NCBI GenBank assembly: GCA_947477885.1
Contig: CANJUD010000002.1
Span: forward strand, 280,586 to 344,585
DNA: 64,000 nucleotides
Reading direction: 5' to 3'
DNA from: Bacteroidota bacterium
GTDB taxonomy: Bacteria > Bacteroidota > Bacteroidia > UKL13-3
Both the position numbers and the translations under genes were made by a program. Positions 39,113 to 47,446 of the stretch are shown piece after piece (the first letter of the stretch is position 1; every line of letters starts with the position of its first letter). The notes under the pieces were generated by a model. That model did no database searches and had not been told where the DNA came from. It was given only the letters and a program-made list of their open reading frames with translations.

Positions 39113-39667
39113 TTATTTACCTGCTGATTTACCTGCTTTTCTACGAAGAACTTCGCCCACAAACTTGATACCTTTACCTTTGTATGGCTCAGGTTTACGT
39201 AGTGACCTGATTTTAGCTGCTACTTGGCCTATCAATTGCTTGTCAGCACTAGTAAGAGTAATGATGGGGTTTTGCCCTTTGTCTTGACGGGTTACTATAT
39301 TAACCTCAACTGGGATTTGCATATAAACATGATGCGAAAAACCCAGTGTTAAATCTAATATCTGTCCATCACTGGCGGCTTTGTATCCAACACCTACCAA
39401 TTCTTGTTCTATCTTATAGCCTTCCGAAACTCCTTTAATCATATTTCCTATTAATGACCTATAAAGGCCATGAAGTGCTTTATGACGTTTTTGTTCAGTT
39501 GGACGTTTTAGTGTTATAGTACTTCCATCTATTTCGATGGCAATATCTGTATCAACTTTCTGTTCAAGCTGACCTTTAGGTCCTTTTACGGCAACTACAT
39601 TGTTGTCGGCTAGCTTTACATCCACTCCTGTGGGAATTGTAATGGGTAATTTTCCTATACGTGACAT
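39113..39667 (-). CDS. rplF: 50S ribosomal protein L6
   Basis: 184 aa. MSRIGKLPITIPTGV, two repeated L6 domains, and the C-terminal signature RKPEPYKGKGIKFVGE. It sits near the sarcin-ricin loop where elongation factors bind. Confidence 0.96.
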   Translation of the reverse strand: MSRIGKLPITIPTGVDVKLADNNVVAVKGPKGQLEQKVDTDIAIEIDGSTITLKRPTEQKRHKALHGLYRSLIGNMIKGVSEGYKIEQELVGVGYKAASDGQILDLTLGFSHHVYMQIPVEVNIVTRQDKGQNPIITLTSADKQLIGQVAAKIRSLRKPEPYKGKGIKFVGEVLRRKAGKSAGK

Positions 39668-39688
39668 TTCTTTTTCTCCTTTTTATGA

Positions 39689-40084
39689 TTAATAAATGTA
39701 ACACAAAACCTCACCGCCTACATTTGATTGACGTGCTTCTTTATCTGTCATTATACCTTTAGATGTAGTGATGATAGCAATACCTAACCCATTGATTACA
39801 CGAGGTAGAGTAGAATGGTTGGCATATTTGCGAAGACCTGGTTTACTCACTCTAGTCAGCTTGCGAATTGCTGGAGCTTTTGTAACCGGATTGTACTTAA
39901 GGGCTATTTTAATTAAGCCCTGCGGCCCCTCATCTTCGAATTTGTAATTAAGGATATAGCCCTTTTCGAACAATACCCTAGTCATTTCTTTCTTTAGATT
40001 GGATGCGGGAATTTCCACTATCCTTTGGTTTGCTTTGATTGAGTTTCTCAATCGAGTCAAATAATCTGCTATTGGATCTGTCAT
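39689..40084 (-). CDS. rpsH: 30S ribosomal protein S8
   Basis: 131 aa. TDPIADYLTRLRNSIKANQ, TRVSKPGLRKYA, and the signature GLGIAIITTSKGIMTDKEA. It is a primary 16S binder and, in E. coli, the spc operon repressor. It lies between rpsN and rplF. Confidence 0.96.
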   Translation of the reverse strand: MTDPIADYLTRLRNSIKANQRIVEIPASNLKKEMTRVLFEKGYILNYKFEDEGPQGLIKIALKYNPVTKAPAIRKLTRVSKPGLRKYANHSTLPRVINGLGIAIITTSKGIMTDKEARQSNVGGEVLCYIY

Positions 40085-40144
40085 TTTTTATTTGGTTTAG
40101 AGTTACGGGCATTCGCCTGCACTTTCTGTTAATTCTATTTAATT

Positions 40145-40414
40145 TTACCAAGAAGCCTTGGTTACTCCTGGTAAACGACCAGCAAGTGCTAGGTCGCGAA
40201 ACTGGTTACGGCAAATACCGTATTCCCTAATATATCCTTTTGGACGACCGGTAAGACTGCATCTGTTGTGAAGTCTCACTGGAGAGGCATTCCTTGGTAG
40301 CTTTTGTAAGCCTTCATAATCACCAGCTTTTTTAAGAGCGGCTCTTTTTTCTGCAAATAAGGCTACGGTCTTTTCGCGTTTGCGTTGACGGGCTTTTATT
40401 GATTCTTTGGCCAT
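40145..40414 (-). CDS. rpsN: 30S ribosomal protein S14 (zinc-free type)
   Basis: 89 aa. The end [37 protein letters not shown] is the S14 signature. It is the longer form without CxxC zinc pairs, consistent with the zinc-free L36 in this operon. It belongs to the 30S head and sits between rplE and rpsH. Confidence 0.96.
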   Translation of the reverse strand: MAKESIKARQRKREKTVALFAEKRAALKKAGDYEGLQKLPRNASPVRLHNRCSLTGRPKGYIREYGICRNQFRDLALAGRLPGVTKASW

Positions 40415-40429
40415 TATTATTGTTATTTC

Positions 40430-40981
40430 TTATTGTTTACTAAAAGGTATTCCGAATTCTTTCAAAAGTTCACGGCACTCTTCATCACTAGTTGCAGTGG
40501 TTACAAAAGTGATATCCATTCCATTTATTTTGCTTACTTTGTCAATCACTATCTCTGGGAAAATGATTTGCTCGGTTACTCCGAACGAGTAGTTTCCACG
40601 GCCATCAAAACCTGTAGTTTTAAGACCTTGAAAATCACGAACACGCGGCAATGATACTGAAACCAACCTATCTAAAAATTCGTACATTCTTTCACCACGC
40701 AATGTAACACGAGCTCCGATAGGAACACCTTTACGTAGTTTGAAGTTTGATACATCTTTCTTTGATTTGGTTGCTACTGCTTTTTGTCCAGCTATATTGG
40801 ACATTTCAGTAACAGCATTCTCAATTAATTTCTTATCAGCAACTGCATCGCCCAAGCCTTGGTTAAGGCATATCTTGGTAATGCGAGGTATTTGCATAGT
40901 AGAGGTATAGCCAAACTTTTCTTTAAGGTTTGTCTTAATACTCTCTTCGAATTTTGTTTTTAAACGTGGTTGGTAGCTCAT
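40430..40981 (-). CDS. rplE: 50S ribosomal protein L5
   Basis: 183 aa. [45 protein letters not shown] and the end [23 protein letters not shown] are typical. It binds 5S rRNA and the P-site tRNA elbow. It starts 6 nt after rplX. Confidence 0.96.
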   Translation of the reverse strand: MSYQPRLKTKFEESIKTNLKEKFGYTSTMQIPRITKICLNQGLGDAVADKKLIENAVTEMSNIAGQKAVATKSKKDVSNFKLRKGVPIGARVTLRGERMYEFLDRLVSVSLPRVRDFQGLKTTGFDGRGNYSFGVTEQIIFPEIVIDKVSKINGMDITFVTTATSDEECRELLKEFGIPFSKQ

Positions 40982-40987
40982 GGCTTC

Positions 40988-41335
40988 TTAGTTCTTTATT
41001 ATTTCACCTGATTTCTTTGAGTATCGCTGTAGTTTGCCATCTTCGTCGGTTTTACGACCTATACGTGTGGCATTGCCTTGGGCATCTACTACTTTTACAT
41101 TGGAGATATTGATTGGCATTTCTTTATCAATAATTCCACCATTGGGGAATTGCTTGTTAACGTTAGGTTTCAAATGCTTTTTAACTACGCCAACACCTTC
41201 TACTAAAACGCGATTTTTCTCACGCAGTACTTCTAGTATACGGCCTTTTTTGCCTTTGTCGTCGCCCGCTATTACAACTACTTGATCGCCTTTTTTGACG
41301 TTGAGCTTGCGGTGTTTTTCATGTGTTGTTGCCAT
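40988..41335 (-). CDS. rplX: 50S ribosomal protein L24
   Basis: 115 aa. The KOW motif is clear (KKGDQVVVIAGDDKGKKGRIL), followed by GVGVVKKHLKPN and GGIIDKEMPI. It is an early 50S assembly protein near the exit-tunnel opening. Confidence 0.96.
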   Translation of the reverse strand: MATTHEKHRKLNVKKGDQVVVIAGDDKGKKGRILEVLREKNRVLVEGVGVVKKHLKPNVNKQFPNGGIIDKEMPINISNVKVVDAQGNATRIGRKTDEDGKLQRYSKKSGEIIKN

Positions 41336-41347
41336 TGCTATATTGTA

Positions 41348-41716
41348 TTATAATACTTCTGGTGCTAATGATACTATTTTCATGTACTGTTTTTCACGAA
41401 GTTCGCGAGCTACAGGGCCGAATATACGGGTAGCACGTGGTTCGTCTTGGGCATTTAGCAAAACGCAAGAATTATCGTCGAAGCGAATGTATGAACCATC
41501 GGCACGGCGAACTTCTTTTTTGGTGCGAACTACTACGGCTTTGGTAACAGAACCTTTTTTGATACCTCCGGAAGGAATTGCATCTTTTACAGTTACTACT
41601 ATTTTGTCGCCCACGCTAGCATAGTGCTTGCGGGTACCGCCTAAAACACGGATAACCAAAACTTCTTTGGCTCCTGAGTTGTCGGCTACTTTTAATCTCG
41701 ATTCTTGTTGTACCAT
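41348..41716 (-). CDS. rplN: 50S ribosomal protein L14
   Basis: 122 aa. [22 protein letters not shown] and the conserved [28 protein letters not shown] are present in full. It binds near the L19 and 16S bridge B8. It has a 1-nt gap to rpsQ. Confidence 0.97.
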   Translation of the reverse strand: MVQQESRLKVADNSGAKEVLVIRVLGGTRKHYASVGDKIVVTVKDAIPSGGIKKGSVTKAVVVRTKKEVRRADGSYIRFDDNSCVLLNAQDEPRATRIFGPVARELREKQYMKIVSLAPEVL

Positions 41717-41717
41717 G

Positions 41718-41993
41718 TTATTTTGCCCTTTCTATTATTTCTACTAGTCTCCAGCGTTTGTTTTTGCTAAGCGGGCGGGTTTCCATCAACTTAACGATAT
41801 CGCTGATATTGCATTCGTTCTTTTCATCATGAGCCATGAAAGTAGAGGTGTTTTTGATAAACTTACCATACTTTTCATGTTTATATTTACGCTCGACCGC
41901 AACTACGATAGATTTATCCATTTTGTTGCTTACCACCTTACCAATTATTGATTTGCGTTCTTTGCGTGTGGCTATATTTGTTGTTTCTTCCAT
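41718..41993 (-). CDS. rpsQ: 30S ribosomal protein S17
   Basis: The start at 41993 ([15 protein letters not shown]) gives 91 aa and a 10-nt gap from rpmC. The ATG at 42014 would overlap rpmC by 11 nt and add seven non-conserved residues. The S17 OB fold shows [22 protein letters not shown] and [22 protein letters not shown]. Confidence 0.93.
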   Translation of the reverse strand: MEETTNIATRKERKSIIGKVVSNKMDKSIVVAVERKYKHEKYGKFIKNTSTFMAHDEKNECNISDIVKLMETRPLSKNKRWRLVEIIERAK

Positions 41994-42003
41994 TGCTGTA
42001 TTA

Positions 42004-42201
42004 TTATTGGGCATTGGTATTGCGGTTTTTAGTTTCGGTAATCATGCGGGCAACTGCACGGCGGGTTTCCTTGATTTTGTGAGGTGCCTCTAAATTGGCC
42101 ACTGCGTGGTTCAATTTCATTTTGGTATAAGCTATACGGGTTTCTGTAAGGGTCTTTTTCAACTCTTCGGCAGATAACTGTGCTATTTCTTTCTGTTTCA
42201 T
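42004..42201 (-). CDS. rpmC: 50S ribosomal protein L29
   Basis: 65 aa, two helices: [20 protein letters not shown] and [21 protein letters not shown]. It lies at the tunnel exit beside L23, part of the SRP docking area. It follows rplP by 20 nt. Confidence 0.95.
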   Translation of the reverse strand: MKQKEIAQLSAEELKKTLTETRIAYTKMKLNHAVANLEAPHKIKETRRAVARMITETKNRNTNAQ

Positions 42202-42221
42202 TTTTGTATTAAAGTATTTTA

Positions 42222-42644
42222 TTACTCGGCTGAATAATCGGGTTTTACTACGAAACGGGTTGTTACGGGTAGTTTTTGTGCAGCAAGTCTCATAGCTTCT
42301 TTGGCAACTTCCAAAGGGACACCATCACTTTCGAAGATGATTGTTCCTGGTTTAATAGGTGCTACCCAATACTCTGGAGCTCCTTTACCTTTACCCATAC
42401 GCACCTCAGCTGGCTTTTTAGTAACTGGCTTGTCAGGAAAAATACGAATCCACACATTACCTTCACGTTTCATGAAACGGGTTACGGCAATACGGGCTGC
42501 TTCTATTTGGCGAGCGGTTATCCAAGCTGGCTCAAGCGACTTGAGTCCAAAAGAGCCGAACTCTATTAAATGACCACGTGTAGCAAGTCCTTTCACACGG
42601 CCTTTCTGCATCTTACGGTATTTGGTACGTTTGGGTTGTAGCAT
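42222..42644 (-). CDS. rplP: 50S ribosomal protein L16
   Basis: 140 aa. [16 protein letters not shown], the A-site loop region, and the signatures [22 protein letters not shown] and [14 protein letters not shown]. It is now the first gene of its operon. In almost all bacteria it directly follows rpsC, which here lies at 17.0-17.8 kb. It has gained or kept its own promoter. Confidence 0.97.
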   Translation of the reverse strand: MLQPKRTKYRKMQKGRVKGLATRGHLIEFGSFGLKSLEPAWITARQIEAARIAVTRFMKREGNVWIRIFPDKPVTKKPAEVRMGKGKGAPEYWVAPIKPGTIIFESDGVPLEVAKEAMRLAAQKLPVTTRFVVKPDYSAE

Positions 42645-42700
42645 TTCTTTTTGTTTTATTTACCAACAATAAATAGGTATCCCTACAAATTTTGGGGCTG

Positions 42701-42731
42701 CAAAGATAAGGAGCTAAGGCTAACTAAAAAA
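42701..42731 (-). promoter_or_regulatory. promoter of the rplP-rplQ operon (TTTT-N19-TATCTTTG)
   Basis: TATCTTTG at 42701-42708 on the minus strand, with TTTT in the -33 place (three of four match), gives a leader of about 50 nt before rplP. Confidence 0.65.
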
Positions 42732-42850
42732 TAGGGGAGAAAAATTTTTTTATTATTTATTTTAAAGCCCTCTAAATCTGCTTGAGGAGGAGGTTGTTTG
42801 CCGCTATTCAACTCATTCTTGAAAATAATTGAGAGGCTTTCTTTGTTATT

Positions 42851-42913
42851 TGAACGAACCTTGACGACTCCTGAACGAGCTCCGATGTCTCTTGAACGAA
42901 CTTTGATTGGGAG
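42851..42913. repeat. three degenerate 21-bp tandem repeats with core TGAACGA
   Basis: TGAACGA begins each unit at 42851, 42872 and 42893, at an exact spacing of 21 bp. The rest of the unit is loosely conserved (CT near the middle, then GA). It lies between the M28 peptidase gene and the rplP promoter. Confidence 0.6.
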
Positions 42914-42964
42914 AGCTTAAACTAAGTTGCTTAAGTAGCCAGTAGTGATGCAGAAACTTTACTG

Positions 42965-44659
42965 TTAAAGCACAACTTGTACAGTCACCTCTTTGCCACC
43001 ACGCAATAATTTACAGGGCACTTTATCGCCTTTATTATTGGCTCCAAGTGCTTTCATGTATTGTTGCATGTTAGTGGTTTTAATATTACCTAGCTCAATA
43101 ATGATATCGCCTTTTTGTATACCTGCCTTTCCTGCAGGTTTTTCAGCAGTCACACCATCTACTTTTATGCCAGTGCCTTCATACAGATAATCGGGCATAA
43201 TGCCCATTGTTACTTTAAAACGGGGTCGGTCGTTTTCAGCATTATCTTTGGTTGCAGAAAAAGTTAATTTCCCTTGCTTGTCCATTTGCAATATAATATT
43301 ATATATATAATATACTACTTGTGCTTCGCCTTCATAATTTATATATATTTCATCATCGCCTGGTTTATGGTAGTCGCTGTGGTTACCTGTAAAAAAGTGC
43401 AGTACAGGAACTTTCTCTTTATAAAACGAAGTGTGGTCACTAGGCCCTACACCCGATTCTGATTTCTTGATAATGAAACGAAGGTTCTTGATACTATCGA
43501 GCAACGCCCATCCGGGGGAAGTACCCGTACCATTAACTGCCAGAATATTTTTGGTGGAATCTAAACGGCCCACCATATCCATATTGAGCATGTAATTAAA
43601 TGCTTTAATGCCAAAACCCATATCAGCCACAAAATGGCTTGAACCATATAGACCAAGTTCTTCGCCACTGAATGCTACAAATATATAATTATTGTTTGCT
43701 GTTTTGGGGTCATTCTTAAGTTGGCTTGCGAGCTCGAGCAATGCTGCAACTCCACTTGCGTTATCGTCGGCACCATTGTGGGCTTCTGGCTTTCCTTTAT
43801 GGAGGCTACCGGATATTTCTCCCATTCCCAGGTGATCGTAATGAGCACCTATTACCACTGTGTTCTCCTGCTCATTATCAATATATGCTATTATATTGTG
43901 CCCCGTTTTTTCTTCTTTAATAATTTCAGTTTCTATAAAATACACTGGATCTTTGGCTTGCCTGCTCATGGTAAGTCTTTTATCTCCACAAAAAACTATG
44001 GGTATATTTTTACGGTTTGATTTAATTTTCATTGTAGAATCTGGATTGAAAGCAGAATCTTGGTCGTTGATAAACACAATACCTGCTGCACCATTTTTGA
44101 TGGCTAAATCAATGCGGGAATCTACATCATACTCAGCATAGGCTGAATGTATTTTGGCATCGGGATAACCCACTTTTATTATAAATATTTTCCCTTTAAT
44201 TTCATCTTTGTTAAGTGGTGAGTAATCGTCGTGATTCAACTTGGGAGCCACGATACCGAAGCCAGCAGATATGGCCCTAGCAAAAGCTACACCGCTGCCA
44301 CTATTATTTAATGGGTAGAAGGCTTTATGTAAAGGAAAGTTTCCATTGTTGCCACTTTCTATATATTTTAGTGTATTTTTTTTGCCTAGATATACTTTGG
44401 AAGTAAATTTAAATGGTTGAATATAATTATCATAAGGCATCATAGTTTGCAAGCCCAAATCTCTATATTGTTTTATTATATAATCTGAAGCTATTCCTTC
44501 TCCCCTAGTACCTGTAGCTCGACCTTGCAATGAATCGTTTGCGAGAAACAAAATATGTTTTTTCAGGTCAGCTTTTAGTTGGATATGTGGTTTCACAAAC
44601 TGTGAGGAGCCATTGCTATAATATAATAGAGCTGCAATAACAAAGAGGATACGTGCCAT
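42965..44659 (-). CDS. secreted M28 metallopeptidase with PA and PDZ domains, 564 aa
   Basis: The start at 44659 opens a signal peptide (MARILFVIAALLYYSNGSSQ); the longer frame would add ten residues before it. A PA-like insert (about 120-240) precedes the M28 core. Zinc-site motifs: VVIGAHYDHLGMG (His), GADDNASG (bridging Asp), FSGEELGLYG (Glu-Glu), NMDMVGR (Asp) and GNHSDYHKPGDD (His). A PDZ domain ends the protein (about 475-564; GIQKGDIIIELGNI). It is probably an aminopeptidase active in the periplasm or at the surface. A -7 box lies 27 nt upstream. Confidence 0.9.
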   Translation of the reverse strand: MARILFVIAALLYYSNGSSQFVKPHIQLKADLKKHILFLANDSLQGRATGTRGEGIASDYIIKQYRDLGLQTMMPYDNYIQPFKFTSKVYLGKKNTLKYIESGNNGNFPLHKAFYPLNNSGSGVAFARAISAGFGIVAPKLNHDDYSPLNKDEIKGKIFIIKVGYPDAKIHSAYAEYDVDSRIDLAIKNGAAGIVFINDQDSAFNPDSTMKIKSNRKNIPIVFCGDKRLTMSRQAKDPVYFIETEIIKEEKTGHNIIAYIDNEQENTVVIGAHYDHLGMGEISGSLHKGKPEAHNGADDNASGVAALLELASQLKNDPKTANNNYIFVAFSGEELGLYGSSHFVADMGFGIKAFNYMLNMDMVGRLDSTKNILAVNGTGTSPGWALLDSIKNLRFIIKKSESGVGPSDHTSFYKEKVPVLHFFTGNHSDYHKPGDDEIYINYEGEAQVVYYIYNIILQMDKQGKLTFSATKDNAENDRPRFKVTMGIMPDYLYEGTGIKVDGVTAEKPAGKAGIQKGDIIIELGNIKTTNMQQYMKALGANNKGDKVPCKLLRGGKEVTVQVVL

Positions 44660-44686
44660 ATTAAAACTGTTGGGTAGATTAAGTTG

Positions 44687-44694
44687 CAAAATTA
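44687..44694 (-). promoter_or_regulatory. -7 box TAATTTTG of the M28 peptidase gene
   Basis: A full TAnnTTTG match on the minus strand. The -33 box was not recognised. Confidence 0.5.
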
Positions 44695-44723
44695 GTTTAT
44701 ATTCTTAGGTGTTTTATATAATA

Positions 44724-45551
44724 TTATAATATATCATTAAGTTGCAGTACTTTTACAATCATTATAATACTAATGACGCTGGCAAATATGATTTTCAGGG
44801 TGAAGGGTTTCATAGTTTTGGCTGCCTGCACACCAATAGGAGCTGTAACAAATACGCCCATTATAAGCGGCAATACTAATGGGTAGACGATATAACCTGT
44901 TTGTAGGTTGTGAACCTGTTGTATATTTTTTGCGAATATATACAGTAATACATTCGCTATCGCTAGAATTGGTATCACACCGGTAGAGATTGATGTGGCC
45001 TTTTTGATATTAATTTTTAGTAGGTTTGTAAATACCGGTACCATTACAATACCGCCGCCCAAACCAGATATGGAAGTAACTATTCCCGTGAAGAAACCTG
45101 TAATACCCATTTTAACTGGACTGGGAAAATTACTGCTTTCAATCTCGTTTCTCTGCTTATCGAAAAACATACGAAATACCAACGGTGCCAACATGCTGAG
45201 AAATACCAAGGTAAACATCCTCTTATCATATAAGAACCACCCATCCTCAATTGCATAGGTCATTATAGCAGTGCTTACTACTCCTGTCCATGTAGCTTGT
45301 ATAACTTGTTTTAGGTAAAAATTATTTATCTTTATTTGTTTGTAAGTAATAATAATTCCCGAAAATATGATAACGAATAAAGAGTTGGCTAAAATAAACT
45401 TGACAATATCTACATCATATACCCCCATCTTTTTCAGATAGAATTCGAGGGCGGGAATAAACAAGAGGCCGCCACCTACGCCTAGAAGGCCAGATACAAA
45501 CCCACCCAATAAACCAAATACTAGGATAATTATATAATCGTCGATGAGCAT
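44724..45551 (-). CDS. TauE/SafE family membrane transporter, 275 aa
   Basis: About eight membrane segments with the two internally related halves of the family, each opened by a Gly-rich motif: GGFVSGLLGVGGGLLFIPAL near residue 16 and GIVTSISGLGGGIVMVPVF near 155. Members export sulfite, sulfoacetate or other organosulfur anions, but the substrate here cannot be read from sequence or neighbours. A -7 box at 45601-45608 suggests its own promoter. Confidence 0.9.
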   Translation of the reverse strand: MLIDDYIIILVFGLLGGFVSGLLGVGGGLLFIPALEFYLKKMGVYDVDIVKFILANSLFVIIFSGIIITYKQIKINNFYLKQVIQATWTGVVSTAIMTYAIEDGWFLYDKRMFTLVFLSMLAPLVFRMFFDKQRNEIESSNFPSPVKMGITGFFTGIVTSISGLGGGIVMVPVFTNLLKINIKKATSISTGVIPILAIANVLLYIFAKNIQQVHNLQTGYIVYPLVLPLIMGVFVTAPIGVQAAKTMKPFTLKIIFASVISIIMIVKVLQLNDIL

Positions 45552-45600
45552 ACAGTGGTCAGTAGTTAGCAGTCAGTGCCATACGGCTGATAACTGATAA

Positions 45601-45608
45601 CAAAAGTA
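45601..45608 (-). promoter_or_regulatory. -7 box TACTTTTG before the TauE gene
   Basis: A full match on the minus strand, 49 nt before the start and 2 nt from the end of the CtpA gene. Between it and the start lies a CAGTAGTTAGCAGTCAGT phrase related to the tandem repeat at 12393. Confidence 0.45.
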
Positions 45609-45610
45609 TA

Positions 45611-47269
45611 TTATGGTTTTAATAACTTGTTGAAGAGGGCATCGTTGTTGATGGCCTTTACTGCTTCAAGAATATCTGGGTCATCATCCCATGAGTTTTC
45701 GTAGGTGCCTCGCTCGTGGTAGTAGCGTTTTACTATTTCACGTTCGATTAGTATTTTAATTTCTTCTTTATATTTAAGCACGTCCGATTTTTTATTATTA
45801 TATAGTTCGGTTTTCAGTTTTTCATATTCTTCTTTGATGGACTCAAAATATTTTTCTTCTTCTGCTTTCTTTTTTAGTTCTTCCAATTGTTTTTCGGTTT
45901 TGGTTTTATAATCATAACTTTTAGCTGAAACAGAGCTCACAAAATCCTCGAAGTCTTTATCGGTGATTTTAAAATCTTTGGGTTCAGCTATGGTTTTGTG
46001 TTCTTTACGATACTTTGATGCAAAATCGAAAACTAATTGTTTTGCCATGAGGCTTTGGGTTACGGCACTGTATTTTACTTCATCTACTTTTATATCAGGG
46101 GTGATACCCCCGCCATCAAATACCTTACGCCCATTTTTAGTTTTGAAAGCTTTCTTTAAGGAATCTGCAATCTCCCCTACTGAGCCATCTTCATTGCGGT
46201 GCGTATAGTCGAGGGCTTGTATGCAGCGACCTGAAGGTGTATAATACTTTGCTGTGGTAACTTTAAGTTGGGTATGATAACTTAACTCGCGGGTACTTTG
46301 CACAAGGCCTTTGCCAAATGAGCGTTGACCTACAACTATACCTCTATCCAAATCCTGAATAGTGCCACTTACGATTTCAGACGCGGATGCGGAACCTCTA
46401 TTTGTGAGTACGACTACTTGTATATTCTCATCAATAGGTCCTTGCATCGTTCTATATTCTTTTTCCCATTCTTTCACTTTGCCTTTGGTGCTTACCACCA
46501 ATTGGTTTTTGGGAGAGAATACATTGACCACATTTACAGCTTCAATCAATAATCCACCGGGGTTGCCACGCAAATCGAGTATTACTCCTTTTATAGCAGG
46601 GTTTTGTTCGTTCAATTCTTTAAGTGCTTTTGCTACATCATTGCCGGCATCACTGCGAAAATCGCGGAGTTTTATATAACCCACTTTGTCATTGATCATT
46701 CCATAGTATGGAACATTCTTCACCTTTATTTCTTCTCGCTCAACATCCTTTACCATCACCCCCTCGCCTTCACGTTTTATCTTAATCTTAAGTTTGGTTT
46801 TTGGTTGTCCTTTCAATAGCTTGCTTGCATCACTTGTAGCTTTTCCTATCATATTAATTCCATCAATCTCCAATATCACATCGCCGGGTCTTAAGTCTGA
46901 TTTCTCTGCGGGACTGTTTTGGTATGGATCGGTGATAATAATTTCATTGTCGCGAACACCTATTGAGGAACCTATGCCTCCGTATGCTCCAGTAATTGTG
47001 AAACGATAATCCTCAATTTCAGATTCGGATATATAATCGGTATACGGATCTAATGTTTTCAGCATCTCGTCGATGGCTTTACGCATGAGCTTACCAGGAT
47101 CGGTGGGATCTACATAATAGGTATTGACTTCCTTGAACAGCGTAACGAAAATATCTAAATTCTTCGATATCTCGAAGTATTCGTCAGTAACAGCAGCTGT
47201 TGGTACTATCAACACTATGGCAAGGCCCATATATATTAGTTGCTTTTTAAAACGGTGTAATAATTTCAT
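45611..47269 (-). CDS. ctpA: carboxy-terminal processing protease CtpA (S41A), 552 aa
   Basis: An N-terminal signal/anchor segment (about 10-28), then a PDZ domain (about 85-175; GGIGSSIGVRDNEIII, LRPGDVILEIDG), and the S41 protease core. The catalytic Ser lies in NRGSASASEIVSG and the Lys in GQRSFGKGLVQ. A charged C-terminal region of about 150 residues follows, coiled-coil-like (KTEKQLEELKKKAEEEKYFE). Ctp enzymes trim C-termini of periplasmic proteins. It is divergent from nothing nearby and ends beside the TauE promoter. Confidence 0.93.
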   Translation of the reverse strand: MKLLHRFKKQLIYMGLAIVLIVPTAAVTDEYFEISKNLDIFVTLFKEVNTYYVDPTDPGKLMRKAIDEMLKTLDPYTDYISESEIEDYRFTITGAYGGIGSSIGVRDNEIIITDPYQNSPAEKSDLRPGDVILEIDGINMIGKATSDASKLLKGQPKTKLKIKIKREGEGVMVKDVEREEIKVKNVPYYGMINDKVGYIKLRDFRSDAGNDVAKALKELNEQNPAIKGVILDLRGNPGGLLIEAVNVVNVFSPKNQLVVSTKGKVKEWEKEYRTMQGPIDENIQVVVLTNRGSASASEIVSGTIQDLDRGIVVGQRSFGKGLVQSTRELSYHTQLKVTTAKYYTPSGRCIQALDYTHRNEDGSVGEIADSLKKAFKTKNGRKVFDGGGITPDIKVDEVKYSAVTQSLMAKQLVFDFASKYRKEHKTIAEPKDFKITDKDFEDFVSSVSAKSYDYKTKTEKQLEELKKKAEEEKYFESIKEEYEKLKTELYNNKKSDVLKYKEEIKILIEREIVKRYYHERGTYENSWDDDPDILEAVKAINNDALFNKLLKP

Positions 47270-47377
47270 TATGGTTTTATTTATATAGGGAAACGGATTG
47301 AAACTTGGAAGGTTTCAAAATTAACTGTGAAATAATTAATACCGAAAGAAAGATTTAACAGATTGAGCATAAATACA

Positions 47378-47410
47378 AAAGAGCCACGACAGTTAATATC
47401 GTGGCTCTTT
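47378..47410. terminator. bidirectional terminator between ppiD and ctpA
   Basis: A 12-bp perfect stem (AAAGAGCCACGA at 47378-47389 with its complement at 47399-47410, 9-nt loop). It resembles the terminators at 32667 and 63874 in its AAAGAGCC/AAAGGGCC arms. Confidence 0.8.
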
Positions 47411-47446
47411 CTTTTATATTTTTTGGAAACCTATATACTTTATACC

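Noticed and set aside
42851..42913. CRISPR array
   Set aside because: Only three units with a 7-bp exact core, no conserved palindromic repeat and no cas gene.
44724..47269. TauE and CtpA as one operon
   Set aside because: A full -7 box and a tandem-repeat phrase lie between them, so separate transcription is more likely, though readthrough is not excluded.
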